This document shows positions 8,705 through 16,278 of a DNA stretch of 64,000 nt, piece by piece. The stretch comes from Flavobacteriales bacterium (GTDB lineage: Bacteria; Bacteroidota; Bacteroidia; Flavobacteriales_F; PHOS-HE28): positions 186,001 to 250,000 of the forward strand of contig JADJVC010000034.1 of NCBI GenBank assembly GCA_016710685.1. Direction: 5' to 3'. The position numbers and the translations under genes are program-made. Numbering within the stretch: position 1 is the stretch's first letter; the number at the start of each line of letters is the position of its first letter. The notes beneath the pieces are model-generated. The model ran no database searches. It saw only the letters and a list, made by a program, of their open reading frames with translations, and was not told the origin of the DNA.

Positions 8705-10959
8705 TGGGCATGACCGTCAACGGCAGCATCCCCGGCCCCACGTTGCGCTTCACCGAAGGCGACTCCGCCGTGATCCACGTTACCAACGCCATGGACATGG
8801 AAACCTCCGTGCATTGGCATGGACTGCTGTTGCCGAATTTCCAGGACGGCGTGCCCTACCTCACTACACCGCCGATCAAACCCGGTGAAACGTTCACCTA
8901 CCACTTCCCTTTGATCCAGGCTGGCACGTACTGGTATCATTCGCACACCATGCTACAGGAGCAGAGCGGCGTGTATGGTTCCATCGTGATCGAACCCAAG
9001 AAACCCTCGCCGGACTACGACACCGACTTGGTGCTGGTGATCAGTGACTGGACGAACGAGAAACCGATGAGCGTGCTGAGGAACTTGCGTCGCGGCAACG
9101 AATGGTATGGCGTGAAGAAGGGCACTTCGACACCCTTGGCTAAGGTGATCGGTGAAGGCGCTTTCGGAGCGCAGCTCAATTTTTGGCGGCAACGGATGGA
9201 AGGAGCGGACCTCGCCGATGTCTACTACAATGCATTCCTGATCAACGGTGAGCAATCGCCCCGCTACCCTGAACTAAAACCCGGCGAACGGGTGCGGCTC
9301 CGAGTGATCAATGCGTCCGCTTCCTCCCAGTATTGGCTCACATTCGGTGGGCCACCGCCGATGCTCATCGCCGCCGATGGGCCGGACGTAGTGCCGGTGC
9401 CGCACGCCAAAACCTTCATCGCGATCGCGGAGACCTATGACTTCATCGTTACCATACCGCAAAGCGGCCAGATCGAATTGAAGGCTTCCGTACAGGACGG
9501 CTCCGGATCGGTATCCGCATTGCTGGGCAATGGTCCGGTGCTGGCAGCAGCCGCAGTACCCAAGCCGGACCAGGTTAAGCTGATGGAACAGATGGCGGGC
9601 ATGAAGATGCGCATGGGCGCACCGGCCATGAAGTTCCATCCCGGGAACGAGGATGCCCAACGGATGAAGGACGCGTGGGGCATGAAGATGGACGGCATGG
9701 GGGCTATGGATCACGGCATGGACCATGGTTCCATGAATATGCATCACGGCATGGACATGAAGCCATCAACAACGCCGGTAGACAGTTCCCAAACACATGC
9801 GATGCCCGGCATGGTGATGCCCATGGACAGCAGCACGATGGATATGTCCGGCATGGATCACGCCATGCACGACAGCACCGGCACTGGCATGGACATGGAT
9901 ATGAACAAGGGCGACATGGCCGGTATGGATATGAACGCTGCCTACACCTATGACTATTTGCGGTCGCCTACGTCCACGGCATTTCCTGCGGACCTTCCCC
10001 GTCGGGACATCCTTTTGAACCTCACCGGCAACATGTGGCGCTACATCTGGAGCATGAACGGCGTACCGCTCTCGGAAGCGGACCTCATCCCCATCAAGAA
10101 AGGCGAGGTGGTGCGGCTCACGCTGAACAACCTCACCATGATGCACCACCCCATGCACCTGCACGGTCACTTCTTCCGGGTGCTCAATGCCAATGGCGAC
10201 TATTCCCCGTTGAAGCACACGGTGAACGTGGCGCCCATGCAACAGGTCACCGTAGAGTTTGCCGCAGATGTGGAAGGCGATTGGTTCTTCCACTGCCATG
10301 TGTTGTACCACATGATGAGCGGCATGGCGCGCGTCTTCAGCCAAGAAGAGGAACGGGATCCGCGCATGGCCGGCTTCCCACGTTCCAAGCTGATCAAGGA
10401 AGGGGAACATCCCATCCAATGGGGCATGCTCGATGCCATGAGCGACCATGCCACGCTGCAATTGGTGTCCACCAACATCCGCAACAAGTTGATGTTGGTC
10501 GGCGAATACGGCTGGAACCAGCGCATGGAAGGCGAGCTCACCTACGAGCGCTACCTCTATGACTATCTCAGCGTGTTCGTGGGGGCCAACGCGGAGAACG
10601 AAGAGGGCGAAACGCTGGAGGACGCCAAATTGACCGGCATGGCGGGCATACGCTTCTTCACGCCTTACATGTTCAACTTGGACTTCCGGGTGGACAACCA
10701 GTTGAGGCCACGGATATCACTGGAAAGGGAGGTGATGGTGTTGCGCGGCCTGATCCTCTCAGGGAAAGTGGAATATCAGATCGATCCAGGCGTTGTGAAC
10801 AACCTCGAGTTGCTGGGACCGGATGCCTTGGAACGCGGCTATGCCCAAGAATGGAAATGGAACGCGGGAGCGGAGTACTTGCTGTCGCGCAGCTTCTCTG
10901 TCAAAGCCGGGTATGACAACCGCTTCGGTGGCGGGGTGGGGTTATCATTGAAATTCTAG
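8671..10959 (+). CDS. multicopper oxidase (CopA/PcoA type) with Met/His-rich insert and C-terminal CopB-like barrel
   Basis: 762 residues from the only ATG after an in-frame stop at 8611. Copper ligand motifs are complete: HWHG at 48, HSH near 90, HHPMHLHGH at 492 and HCHVLYH at 541. Residues about 305-425 are extremely rich in Met and His (many MDHGM, GMDM units), as in CopA/PcoA copper-resistance proteins. After the oxidase, residues about 570-762 alternate hydrophobic strands and end in LSLKF, like the outer-membrane barrel of CopB. Family members normally carry a signal peptide; none is visible in this frame, and the codons just before the ATG (VKEYSLTIR) look like mature family sequence, so the true N-terminus may have been lost. 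Probable periplasmic Cu+ oxidation and detoxification. Confidence 0.88.
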   Translation: MEIVHPAGKDVMGMTVNGSIPGPTLRFTEGDSAVIHVTNAMDMETSVHWHGLLLPNFQDGVPYLTTPPIKPGETFTYHFPLIQAGTYWYHSHTMLQEQSGVYGSIVIEPKKPSPDYDTDLVLVISDWTNEKPMSVLRNLRRGNEWYGVKKGTSTPLAKVIGEGAFGAQLNFWRQRMEGADLADVYYNAFLINGEQSPRYPELKPGERVRLRVINASASSQYWLTFGGPPPMLIAADGPDVVPVPHAKTFIAIAETYDFIVTIPQSGQIELKASVQDGSGSVSALLGNGPVLAAAAVPKPDQVKLMEQMAGMKMRMGAPAMKFHPGNEDAQRMKDAWGMKMDGMGAMDHGMDHGSMNMHHGMDMKPSTTPVDSSQTHAMPGMVMPMDSSTMDMSGMDHAMHDSTGTGMDMDMNKGDMAGMDMNAAYTYDYLRSPTSTAFPADLPRRDILLNLTGNMWRYIWSMNGVPLSEADLIPIKKGEVVRLTLNNLTMMHHPMHLHGHFFRVLNANGDYSPLKHTVNVAPMQQVTVEFAADVEGDWFFHCHVLYHMMSGMARVFSQEEERDPRMAGFPRSKLIKEGEHPIQWGMLDAMSDHATLQLVSTNIRNKLMLVGEYGWNQRMEGELTYERYLYDYLSVFVGANAENEEGETLEDAKLTGMAGIRFFTPYMFNLDFRVDNQLRPRISLEREVMVLRGLILSGKVEYQIDPGVVNNLELLGPDALERGYAQEWKWNAGAEYLLSRSFSVKAGYDNRFGGGVGLSLKF

Positions 10960-11023
10960 GGGTATGTCCGTGTGAACCGTGACCACACTTCGCATGTTCT
11001 TGGAATAAGGAACTCGTTCACCC

Positions 11024-11482
11024 ATGAAAACAAACCCTTACACCAAACTCCTCGCGCTGCTCTGTGTCTCGTTCGTTATCATGTATGCCGCCATGTTCTT
11101 GAACGTGGCGGATAGCGCGCACATCCATCTTAGTCTTACCCGCGCTTACATGGCCGTAACAATGGTTTCACCCATGGCGGTCCTCATGCTTTTGGGCATG
11201 CCAAGCATGTATCCGGATAAGCGGCGCAACCGGATCGCCGGCGCCCTCGCCGTTATTGCCTTCTCCTGCTCTCTTTTCGCACTTCGTGCACAGGTAGCCA
11301 TTAGCGACGTGCAGTACATGCGTGCTATGATTCCCCATCATTCCTCCGCGATAATGACAAGCAGCAACGCATCCCTTAAGGACCCGGAAGTTCGTGCACT
11401 GGCCGACAGCATTGTTGTCGCCCAAAAGCGGGAAATCGCACAAATGGAAGCCATGTTGGCCCGGATTTCCGCAGCGGACTAA
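11024..11482 (+). CDS. DUF305-type membrane protein
   Basis: 152 residues with three hydrophobic helices (about 10-28, 40-58, 68-86) followed by a soluble helix pair containing YMRAMIPHHSSAIMTS, the signature of DUF305 (ferritin-like) proteins with a paired-His motif. It follows the multicopper oxidase by 64 bases in the same direction. DUF305 proteins recur in copper and silver resistance clusters and the His pair may bind metal; the molecular role is not established. A separate hypothetical function cannot be excluded. Confidence 0.8.
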   Translation: MKTNPYTKLLALLCVSFVIMYAAMFLNVADSAHIHLSLTRAYMAVTMVSPMAVLMLLGMPSMYPDKRRNRIAGALAVIAFSCSLFALRAQVAISDVQYMRAMIPHHSSAIMTSSNASLKDPEVRALADSIVVAQKREIAQMEAMLARISAAD

Positions 11483-11716
11483 ACGTGCCGACCCATCCTT
11501 TTTCAGTTGAACAGAGACTCAAGCAGACAACCCAACATCGTAGTACAGAATACCCTCGATTCATCCTTCGTCGATCAACTCTCGCATCGGCAGGCGTGAG
11601 CTTGCCTGAAGTACCAGCCGATATGCTGAGTTGCGAACCACAACCCGCCTTCACGTGTTCCTTCCACGCAAAGCGAATTCCACGTTCGCATCATTCATCA
11701 AATTCGAACAAAACCA

Positions 11717-12259
11717 ATGGCAACGAAAAGGATCAGCGCAGCGATGGAAAAAGCCCTCAACACGCAAATGACGCAGGAAGCATGGCAGGCCCAAGTATAC
11801 CTGAGTTACGCCGCTTGGGCGGAAGAAAACCACTACGCGGGTATCTCCGATTTCCTCTACAAGCATGCGCACGAGGAACGTGAGCACATGTTCAAGATCC
11901 TCAAGTTCATCATTAACCGTGGTGGAAAGGTGAAGGTGGACGCCATCAAGGCCGCGCCTGCCGACCCCAAGGATCTCGGTGATTGCCTAAAGAAACTCTT
12001 GGGCCATGAAGTGGACAATTCCAAGCTGATCGACCAGCTAACCGACCTCGCCCACAAGGAGAAGGACTGGGCCGCGCTGAACTTCGCGCAATGGTTCGTG
12101 AAGGAGCAAGTGGAGGAGGAGACGCTATTCGGCAACCTGCTGGACAAGTACGTGCTGGCCACCACGAAGAAGGAAGGCAATGCCAACTTGTATGAGTTTG
12201 ATCGCGACGTGGCTAAGGCACCGCAGGAAACAGCGGTACCGCAGGAGGAAAAGTTTTGA
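11717..12259 (+). CDS. ftnA: bacterial non-haem ferritin
   Basis: 180 residues forming a four-helix ferritin. Recognisable segments are the first helix (QEAWQAQVYLSYAAWAEENH with an early Glu ligand), the AHEEREHMFK ferroxidase Glu/His cluster near residue 55, and EQVEEETLF near 130. Expected to form a 24-mer that oxidises Fe2+ and stores Fe3+ in the cytoplasm. It lies downstream of the copper genes but 234 bases from the DUF305 gene, so it is probably transcribed separately. The C-terminal 15 residues are a Pro/Glu-rich tail. A TTTTGAG/CTCAAAA hairpin overlaps the stop codon and may serve as a weak terminator. Confidence 0.93.
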   Translation: MATKRISAAMEKALNTQMTQEAWQAQVYLSYAAWAEENHYAGISDFLYKHAHEEREHMFKILKFIINRGGKVKVDAIKAAPADPKDLGDCLKKLLGHEVDNSKLIDQLTDLAHKEKDWAALNFAQWFVKEQVEEETLFGNLLDKYVLATTKKEGNANLYEFDRDVAKAPQETAVPQEEKF

Positions 12260-12275
12260 GTTCTCAAAAGTCTTC

Positions 12276-12322
12276 ACAAAGCAAGCGCTCGCGTGTCAGC
12301 CTACCTTCCTTAGGCACGGTGG
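12276..12322. repeat. Degenerate dispersed repeat (GCGCTCGCGTG family)
   Basis: Shares GCGCTCGCGTG, GCCTACC and GGCAC in the same order with 6962-7000. It lies between the convergent ferritin and outer-membrane-like genes. Two degenerate copies suggest a small dispersed element; function unknown. Confidence 0.4.
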
Positions 12323-12357
12323 CGAATATTTACTTTGGGAAATGTAAGAGGATAGTG

Positions 12358-13080
12358 TTACTCGCCGAATTGCAAACCTATCCCAATTCGAAAATCTAAC
12401 CATCGGCCGAATCCAGCGTTTCGGCGTAATTCTGTACCAAATAACAATGGGAAACGCTCATGCCGACCAATGCCGTAATACTGAATTAGTATCCGCGGTA
12501 TTGCCGTCTTAAAGAAACCGCTGTGTCTTGAAGAAAATCGATAAAGCAAATTGTCAGTACCGTCTATTGCTATAGCTTTACCCTTTGAACCTACTTCTTT
12601 TGCAAAATTAACTCCAACCATAAACGACCAATTTTTGAAGCGATAATCTGCCATAATTGGTAGATTGAGCTCAAAAACATGGTCAATTATCTTCTTATAC
12701 CTCAATCCATTAGGGGCTGGAAAGATTGGAGGATAAACCTGTAATGTGTCATCTGAGAAAACAAATTTTTCGGTACGATCGACGTACTCCATACCCACTG
12801 ATACGTAGTAGGATTTCCAGACACGTTTTTCAAAAAGGAAACCCGCTGCGGGCGAAAACGAATTATGGACAAAGCTCCTCACTCTGGTGAAATCCAAATC
12901 TCTTAAGGGCAGGTTTGGAATATTTGGATTATATGCAACATACCTATCACCGATAAAGACATTTGATATTAAGCAAAAATTACCATGGATAGTCCAATCG
13001 GGATAGGCTGAGTGCCTCACTTGGCTCAGGCTTGAAAAAGGCAGGCTCAACAAGAGAATCGAGGCCAATACGCATCTCAT
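12358..13080 (-). CDS. hypothetical outer-membrane beta-barrel-like protein
   Basis: 240 residues from ATG at 13080, giving a clean signal peptide (MRCVLASILLLSLPFSSLSQ). The rest alternates short amphipathic strands with aromatic residues (VWKSYYVSVGMEYV, NWSFMVGVNFA) and ends with a strand LDFRIGIGLQF, which suggests an outer-membrane beta-barrel. I recognise no family. The DNA is clearly more AT-rich than its neighbours, which hints at recent acquisition or relaxed selection. It stands alone, convergent with the ferritin gene and with no obvious partner. Confidence 0.6.
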   Translation of the reverse strand: MRCVLASILLLSLPFSSLSQVRHSAYPDWTIHGNFCLISNVFIGDRYVAYNPNIPNLPLRDLDFTRVRSFVHNSFSPAAGFLFEKRVWKSYYVSVGMEYVDRTEKFVFSDDTLQVYPPIFPAPNGLRYKKIIDHVFELNLPIMADYRFKNWSFMVGVNFAKEVGSKGKAIAIDGTDNLLYRFSSRHSGFFKTAIPRILIQYYGIGRHERFPLLFGTELRRNAGFGRWLDFRIGIGLQFGE

Positions 13081-13132
13081 ATAAATACAAATCACAGTCG
13101 AATTACCTTGGTTATAGATAATTTTTCCTTCC

Positions 13133-13158
13133 GCAGGGTCTTCGCTTCGAGACCCTGC
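13133..13158. repeat. Perfect 9-bp hairpin in the 283-base divergent gap
   Basis: GCAGGGTCT (13133) and AGACCCTGC (13150) pair perfectly around an 8-base loop. It lies in the 13081-13363 gap between divergent genes, which holds no coding region. There is no T-run after it on either strand, so it is not a convincing terminator; it may be a regulatory palindrome or a relict repeat. Confidence 0.45.
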
Positions 13159-13363
13159 GTCTGATGTTATGTAACGATGTGGCAGAAATCGGTTTGACCA
13201 GTGGATGGGCGGGCGTTTGCGGTCATTTTTCAGTGATGCTGTGGTAAAGATAGAGCAAGTTCGGGACTACGGGGTTCAGAAACGGGGACCCGGCGACGGA
13301 TAGAGGTTTGGAGTAAATCTAAATAAAAGTTCATCCCCAGCTTTGCGGCCAGAAACCGCAACC

Positions 13364-14347
13364 ATGGACCTCACCCAAATCTCCCACCCCGATGCCATGA
13401 CGATCCTGGGCGAAGCCATTCCGTTGGGCACCAGCCGCCGGATGGACCTCGGCATCGCCAGCCTCTTCACCGATACGCCGGTGGAGGTGCCCATCATCAT
13501 TGAGCGGTCGGCAATTCCCGGTCCCACGGTGTTGATCACCGCCGGGATCCATGGTGATGAGGTGAACGGTGTGGAAGTGGTGCGGCAGATCATTTCGCAC
13601 GGGGTGAACAAACCGGCGAAGGGCAGCATCATTTGCATTCCGGTGGTCAACGTGTTCGGCTTCATTGGGCGGTCGCGCTATTTCCCTGATGGCCGCGACC
13701 TCAACCGCGCGTTTCCGGGCCTGAAGAACGGTTCCTTGGCGAGCCGCGTGGCGCACCGCTTCACCACCGAAGTGCTGCCGGCGGCGGACTTCTGCATGGA
13801 TTTCCACACCGGTGGCGCGGAGCGGAACAATGCGGCCCAAGTGCGCATCGCAGCGGATGATGCGCAGCTGAAAGCGATCGCGGATGTTTTCCAGGCACCA
13901 TTCACGTTGATCGAGCCGCAGATCGAAGGTTCGTACCGCAGCACGTGCCAAAAAATGGGCATCCCCATTCTGCTGAACGAAAGCGGCATGAGCCTGCGCT
14001 TGGACAAGGAAATGGCGCGCGAGGCGGTGGACGGCGCGATCCGCGTGCTGCACCACCTCGGCATGCTGGCACCGGGGATCCGCGTGCCAGTGCCAAGCCA
14101 CAAAAACGTTTTGGTGGCGGACAACAAGTGGGTGCGTGCAGAACGGTCGGGCTTCCTGCACGTCAAAGTTGCGATGCACCAGTACGTGGAAGCAGGCGAA
14201 GTACTCTGCACCATCAGCGACCCGTACGGCTCCAAAAGCGATCCCATGACGGCGGCCCGCGCGGGCTACGTCATCAACATCAGCCGGGCGCCGATGGTTT
14301 ACCAGGGTGATGCCATTTTCAACATGGCGGTGCAGGTGGAAGCATAG
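13364..14347 (+). CDS. succinylglutamate desuccinylase/aspartoacylase family zinc hydrolase
   Basis: 327 residues from ATG at 13364 (a TTG lies at 13343). The M14-like zinc site is visible: GIHGDEVNG (His and Glu ligands), DLNRAFPG, and DFHTGG with the third His. The C-terminal 100 residues (KVAMHQYVEAGEVLCTISDPYG) form the biotinyl-like beta domain usual in this family. Members hydrolyse N-acyl amino acids, or act beside RimK-type ligases; no such partner is in this window, so the substrate is open. It is flanked by unrelated genes on both sides. Confidence 0.85.
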   Translation: MDLTQISHPDAMTILGEAIPLGTSRRMDLGIASLFTDTPVEVPIIIERSAIPGPTVLITAGIHGDEVNGVEVVRQIISHGVNKPAKGSIICIPVVNVFGFIGRSRYFPDGRDLNRAFPGLKNGSLASRVAHRFTTEVLPAADFCMDFHTGGAERNNAAQVRIAADDAQLKAIADVFQAPFTLIEPQIEGSYRSTCQKMGIPILLNESGMSLRLDKEMAREAVDGAIRVLHHLGMLAPGIRVPVPSHKNVLVADNKWVRAERSGFLHVKVAMHQYVEAGEVLCTISDPYGSKSDPMTAARAGYVINISRAPMVYQGDAIFNMAVQVEA

Positions 14348-14385
14348 GGGCGGACACGGAAAAATCAGGCAACCCGAAGAAAAAG

Positions 14386-14420
14386 TTGCACCGTTGGTCG
14401 ATTCATCGTAATATTGCGAT
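14386..14420 (+). promoter_or_regulatory. arsR promoter with ArsR operator
   Basis: TTG (14386) is followed after 20 bases by TAATATTG (14409), close to the Bacteroidota TTG-N19-TAnnTTTG promoter. Overlapping the -7 element is ATCGTAATATTGCGAT (14405-14420), a palindrome with one mismatched base pair. A repressor bound there would block initiation, as expected for an autoregulated ArsR. Confidence 0.6.
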
Positions 14421-14432
14421 CTAATAGCACCA

Positions 14433-14789
14433 ATGGGACTCTCCAAGACAGCGGCATTCACGCAACGCGACAAGCGGGTGGCCCGCTATGCGAAGGCATT
14501 GGCGCATCCGGCGCGGGTGAGCATCCTGCGGCTGTTGGCCGGGAAACGCAGTTGCGTCTGCGGCGATATCGTGGATGAACTTCCACTGGCGCAAAGCACC
14601 GTTAGCCAGCACCTGAAGGAGCTGAAAGCTGCAGGGCTGATCCAGGGCACCATCAGCGGCACCAGCGTGTGCTATTGCATCGACCCGAAGGAATGGGCCT
14701 TGGCGCAACAGACCGTAATGGAACTGATGCAAAGCTTCCGTGAATTGGACCCCGGTTGTTGCTCCACTGAAGATCCCTGCTGCTCTTGA
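14433..14789 (+). CDS. arsR: ArsR-family arsenic-responsive repressor
   Basis: 118 residues. The winged helix includes the recognition helix LAQSTVSQHLKELKAAGLI; just before it, SCVCGD supplies the Cys pair that binds As(III) in classical ArsR proteins. The C-terminus is Cys-rich (GCCSTEDPCC), offering additional thiols. It stands 31 bases before an arsenite methyltransferase gene and behind a palindromic operator, so it very probably represses the pair and is released by arsenite (inference from family and layout). Confidence 0.9.
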   Translation: MGLSKTAAFTQRDKRVARYAKALAHPARVSILRLLAGKRSCVCGDIVDELPLAQSTVSQHLKELKAAGLIQGTISGTSVCYCIDPKEWALAQQTVMELMQSFRELDPGCCSTEDPCCS

Positions 14790-14820
14790 TCCGAACCGAA
14801 CTAAACAAATCCCCAACAAA

Positions 14821-15735
14821 ATGGACACCGTGAAAACCGCCGAACAACTGAAGGAGAACGTCCGGAACACCTATGCCGAAATCGCATCGCAAAGCAAAGA
14901 GGCCAACGCCGCGAGCTGCTGCGGCGCGGGCGGATGCAGCACCGAGGTGTACAACATCATGAGCGAAGAATACGCCGGGCTGAAGGGCTACACGTCGGAT
15001 GCGGACCTCGGCTTGGGCTGCGGCCTGCCAACGGAAACCGCCGGCATCAAGCCCGGCAACACCGTGCTGGACCTCGGCAGTGGTGCGGGCAACGACGCCT
15101 TCGTAGCCCGCGCGGCCACCGGCGCCGACGGCCGCGTGATCGGCGTGGACTTCACCCCGGAGATGATCGCCAAGGCGAAGGCAAATGCCGTGAAGCTCGG
15201 TTTTGCAAACGTGGAATTCCGCCAAGGCGACATTGAAGCGCTTCCGCTTTCCGCCGACATGGTGGACGTGGTGGTGAGCAACTGCGTGCTGAACCTGGTG
15301 CCGGACAAGAAAAAAGCGTTCGCGGAGATGCACCGCGTATTGCGCAAGGGCGGCCATTTCAGCGTGTCGGACATCGTATTGACGCGTGAGCTTCCCAATG
15401 AACTGCGCCAAGCCGCCGAGCTTTATGCGGGTTGCGTAACGGGTGCATCGCAGGAAGCGGACTACATGCGCATCATCGCCGAAGCCGGTTTCACCAACGT
15501 GAAAGTACTGAAGCGCAAAGCCATCACCATTCCCGGCGATATTCTCTCGCGCTACCTTTCCGACGAAGCTGTTGCGAATGTGAAGAAGGAAGGTTTGGGT
15601 GTGGAAAGCATCACCGTTTACGGCGAGAAAACCACGGAGACCAAATGCTGCGAACCGAATGCCACAAACACTGAAAAGGTAGTGATCGCCACCGGCGAGG
15701 ACTGCGGCTGCGGAATTGGTAGTTCGTGCTGCTGA
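14821..15735 (+). CDS. arsM: arsenite S-adenosylmethionine methyltransferase
   Basis: 304 residues from ATG at 14821; the frame extends upstream but that part overlaps arsR. Class I SAM-binding motif VLDLGSGAGND near residue 80 and GVDFTPEM follow family order. Candidate As-binding cysteines are C33/C34, C67, C155 and C205; the last two are 50 residues apart, as I recall for characterised algal ArsM. The C-terminus adds an extra Cys cluster (CGCGIGSSCC). The enzyme methylates As(III) to mono-, di- and volatile trimethyl species. Co-transcribed with arsR across 31 bases. No arsenite efflux pump is in view, so methylation may be the local resistance route. Confidence 0.93.
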   Translation: MDTVKTAEQLKENVRNTYAEIASQSKEANAASCCGAGGCSTEVYNIMSEEYAGLKGYTSDADLGLGCGLPTETAGIKPGNTVLDLGSGAGNDAFVARAATGADGRVIGVDFTPEMIAKAKANAVKLGFANVEFRQGDIEALPLSADMVDVVVSNCVLNLVPDKKKAFAEMHRVLRKGGHFSVSDIVLTRELPNELRQAAELYAGCVTGASQEADYMRIIAEAGFTNVKVLKRKAITIPGDILSRYLSDEAVANVKKEGLGVESITVYGEKTTETKCCEPNATNTEKVVIATGEDCGCGIGSSCC

Positions 15736-15762
15736 GGGTGGTCGGGGTAGGTTTCTTCCCGG

Positions 15763-15854
15763 TTCGCGAGGAGGCTTTGCGACGAAGCGATCTTTGATTC
15801 ACATCGAATCATACCATCTCAATCAAAGATCGCTTCGTCGTTCCTCCTCGCGAA
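15763..15854. repeat. Large imperfect inverted repeat (AATCAAAGATCGCTTC family)
   Basis: The left arm 15763-15799 and the right arm 15821-15854 are reverse complements apart from a small patch of about 4-5 bases, around a 21-base spacer. The inner 19 bases of each arm (GACGAAGCGATCTTTGATT and its complement) match perfectly. It lies between arsM and the minus-strand antitoxin gene and could terminate both, but partial copies at 32300-32354 and 40237-40276 show it is a dispersed element. Confidence 0.75.
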
Positions 15855-15863
15855 AAGGAATAA

Positions 15864-16082
15864 TCAGGACCGGTTCCAGTTCTTTTCGCGGATTTGTTCC
15901 AATGTCATGTCGCGATCGATCCAAATGCCCCAGAATTCAGAGAGAGGTTCATTCTTGCGAGCAAGTTCACGCTCAATGAACTCCGATACCATGGAAGAAA
16001 TGCTACGCTTCCGCAGGCGGCTGAGCGCATGTGCTGAGCGTTTCACTTCTTCTTCCACGGAAAGGGTGAGCTTGGTTTTCAT
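15864..16082 (-). CDS. DUF6364-like ribbon-helix-helix antitoxin, orphan
   Basis: 72 residues starting MKTKLTLSVEEEV, followed by a basic helix and SISSMVSEFIERELARK, the pattern of small RHH antitoxins (DUF6364 type) normally encoded just before a PIN-domain toxin. No toxin frame follows on the minus strand; the large inverted repeat at 15763-15854 lies there instead. It is either a solitary regulator or the remnant of a toxin-antitoxin locus whose toxin was lost. Confidence 0.65.
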   Translation of the reverse strand: MKTKLTLSVEEEVKRSAHALSRLRKRSISSMVSEFIERELARKNEPLSEFWGIWIDRDMTLEQIREKNWNRS

Positions 16083-16208
16083 AGCAGCGTACGCATAGAC
16101 ATGTCAAGTGTACGTATGATTACGGATTTGGCCAACAAGTACCACAGTGTTTCTCTTTAGTTAACGTTCCAGACTCACAACTGGTGATTAGTTGCTGGTG
16201 ATTGATTT

Positions 16209-16264
16209 GACTCGCGACTCGCGACTCAAGACCCAAGACTCAAGACTCACGACTCACGACTCTT
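16209..16264. repeat. Eight tandem GACTCNN heptamers
   Basis: Eight consecutive 7-base units begin GAC and nearly all read GACTC followed by GC, AA, AC or TT. A related block lies at 18018-18067, on the other side of the sulP gene and in the same orientation. No coding potential. It resembles the heptanucleotide tandem repeats (STRR) known from cyanobacterial intergenic regions. Confidence 0.75.
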
Positions 16265-16278
16265 CTCCTTACTTCAAT

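Noticed and set aside
13133..13158. Perfect hairpin as a terminator
   Set aside because: It lies upstream of both divergent genes, not downstream of either, and has no T-run following the stem.
16209..16264. Possible CRISPR array
   Set aside because: Units are 7 bases in direct tandem with no spacers, and no cas genes are nearby.
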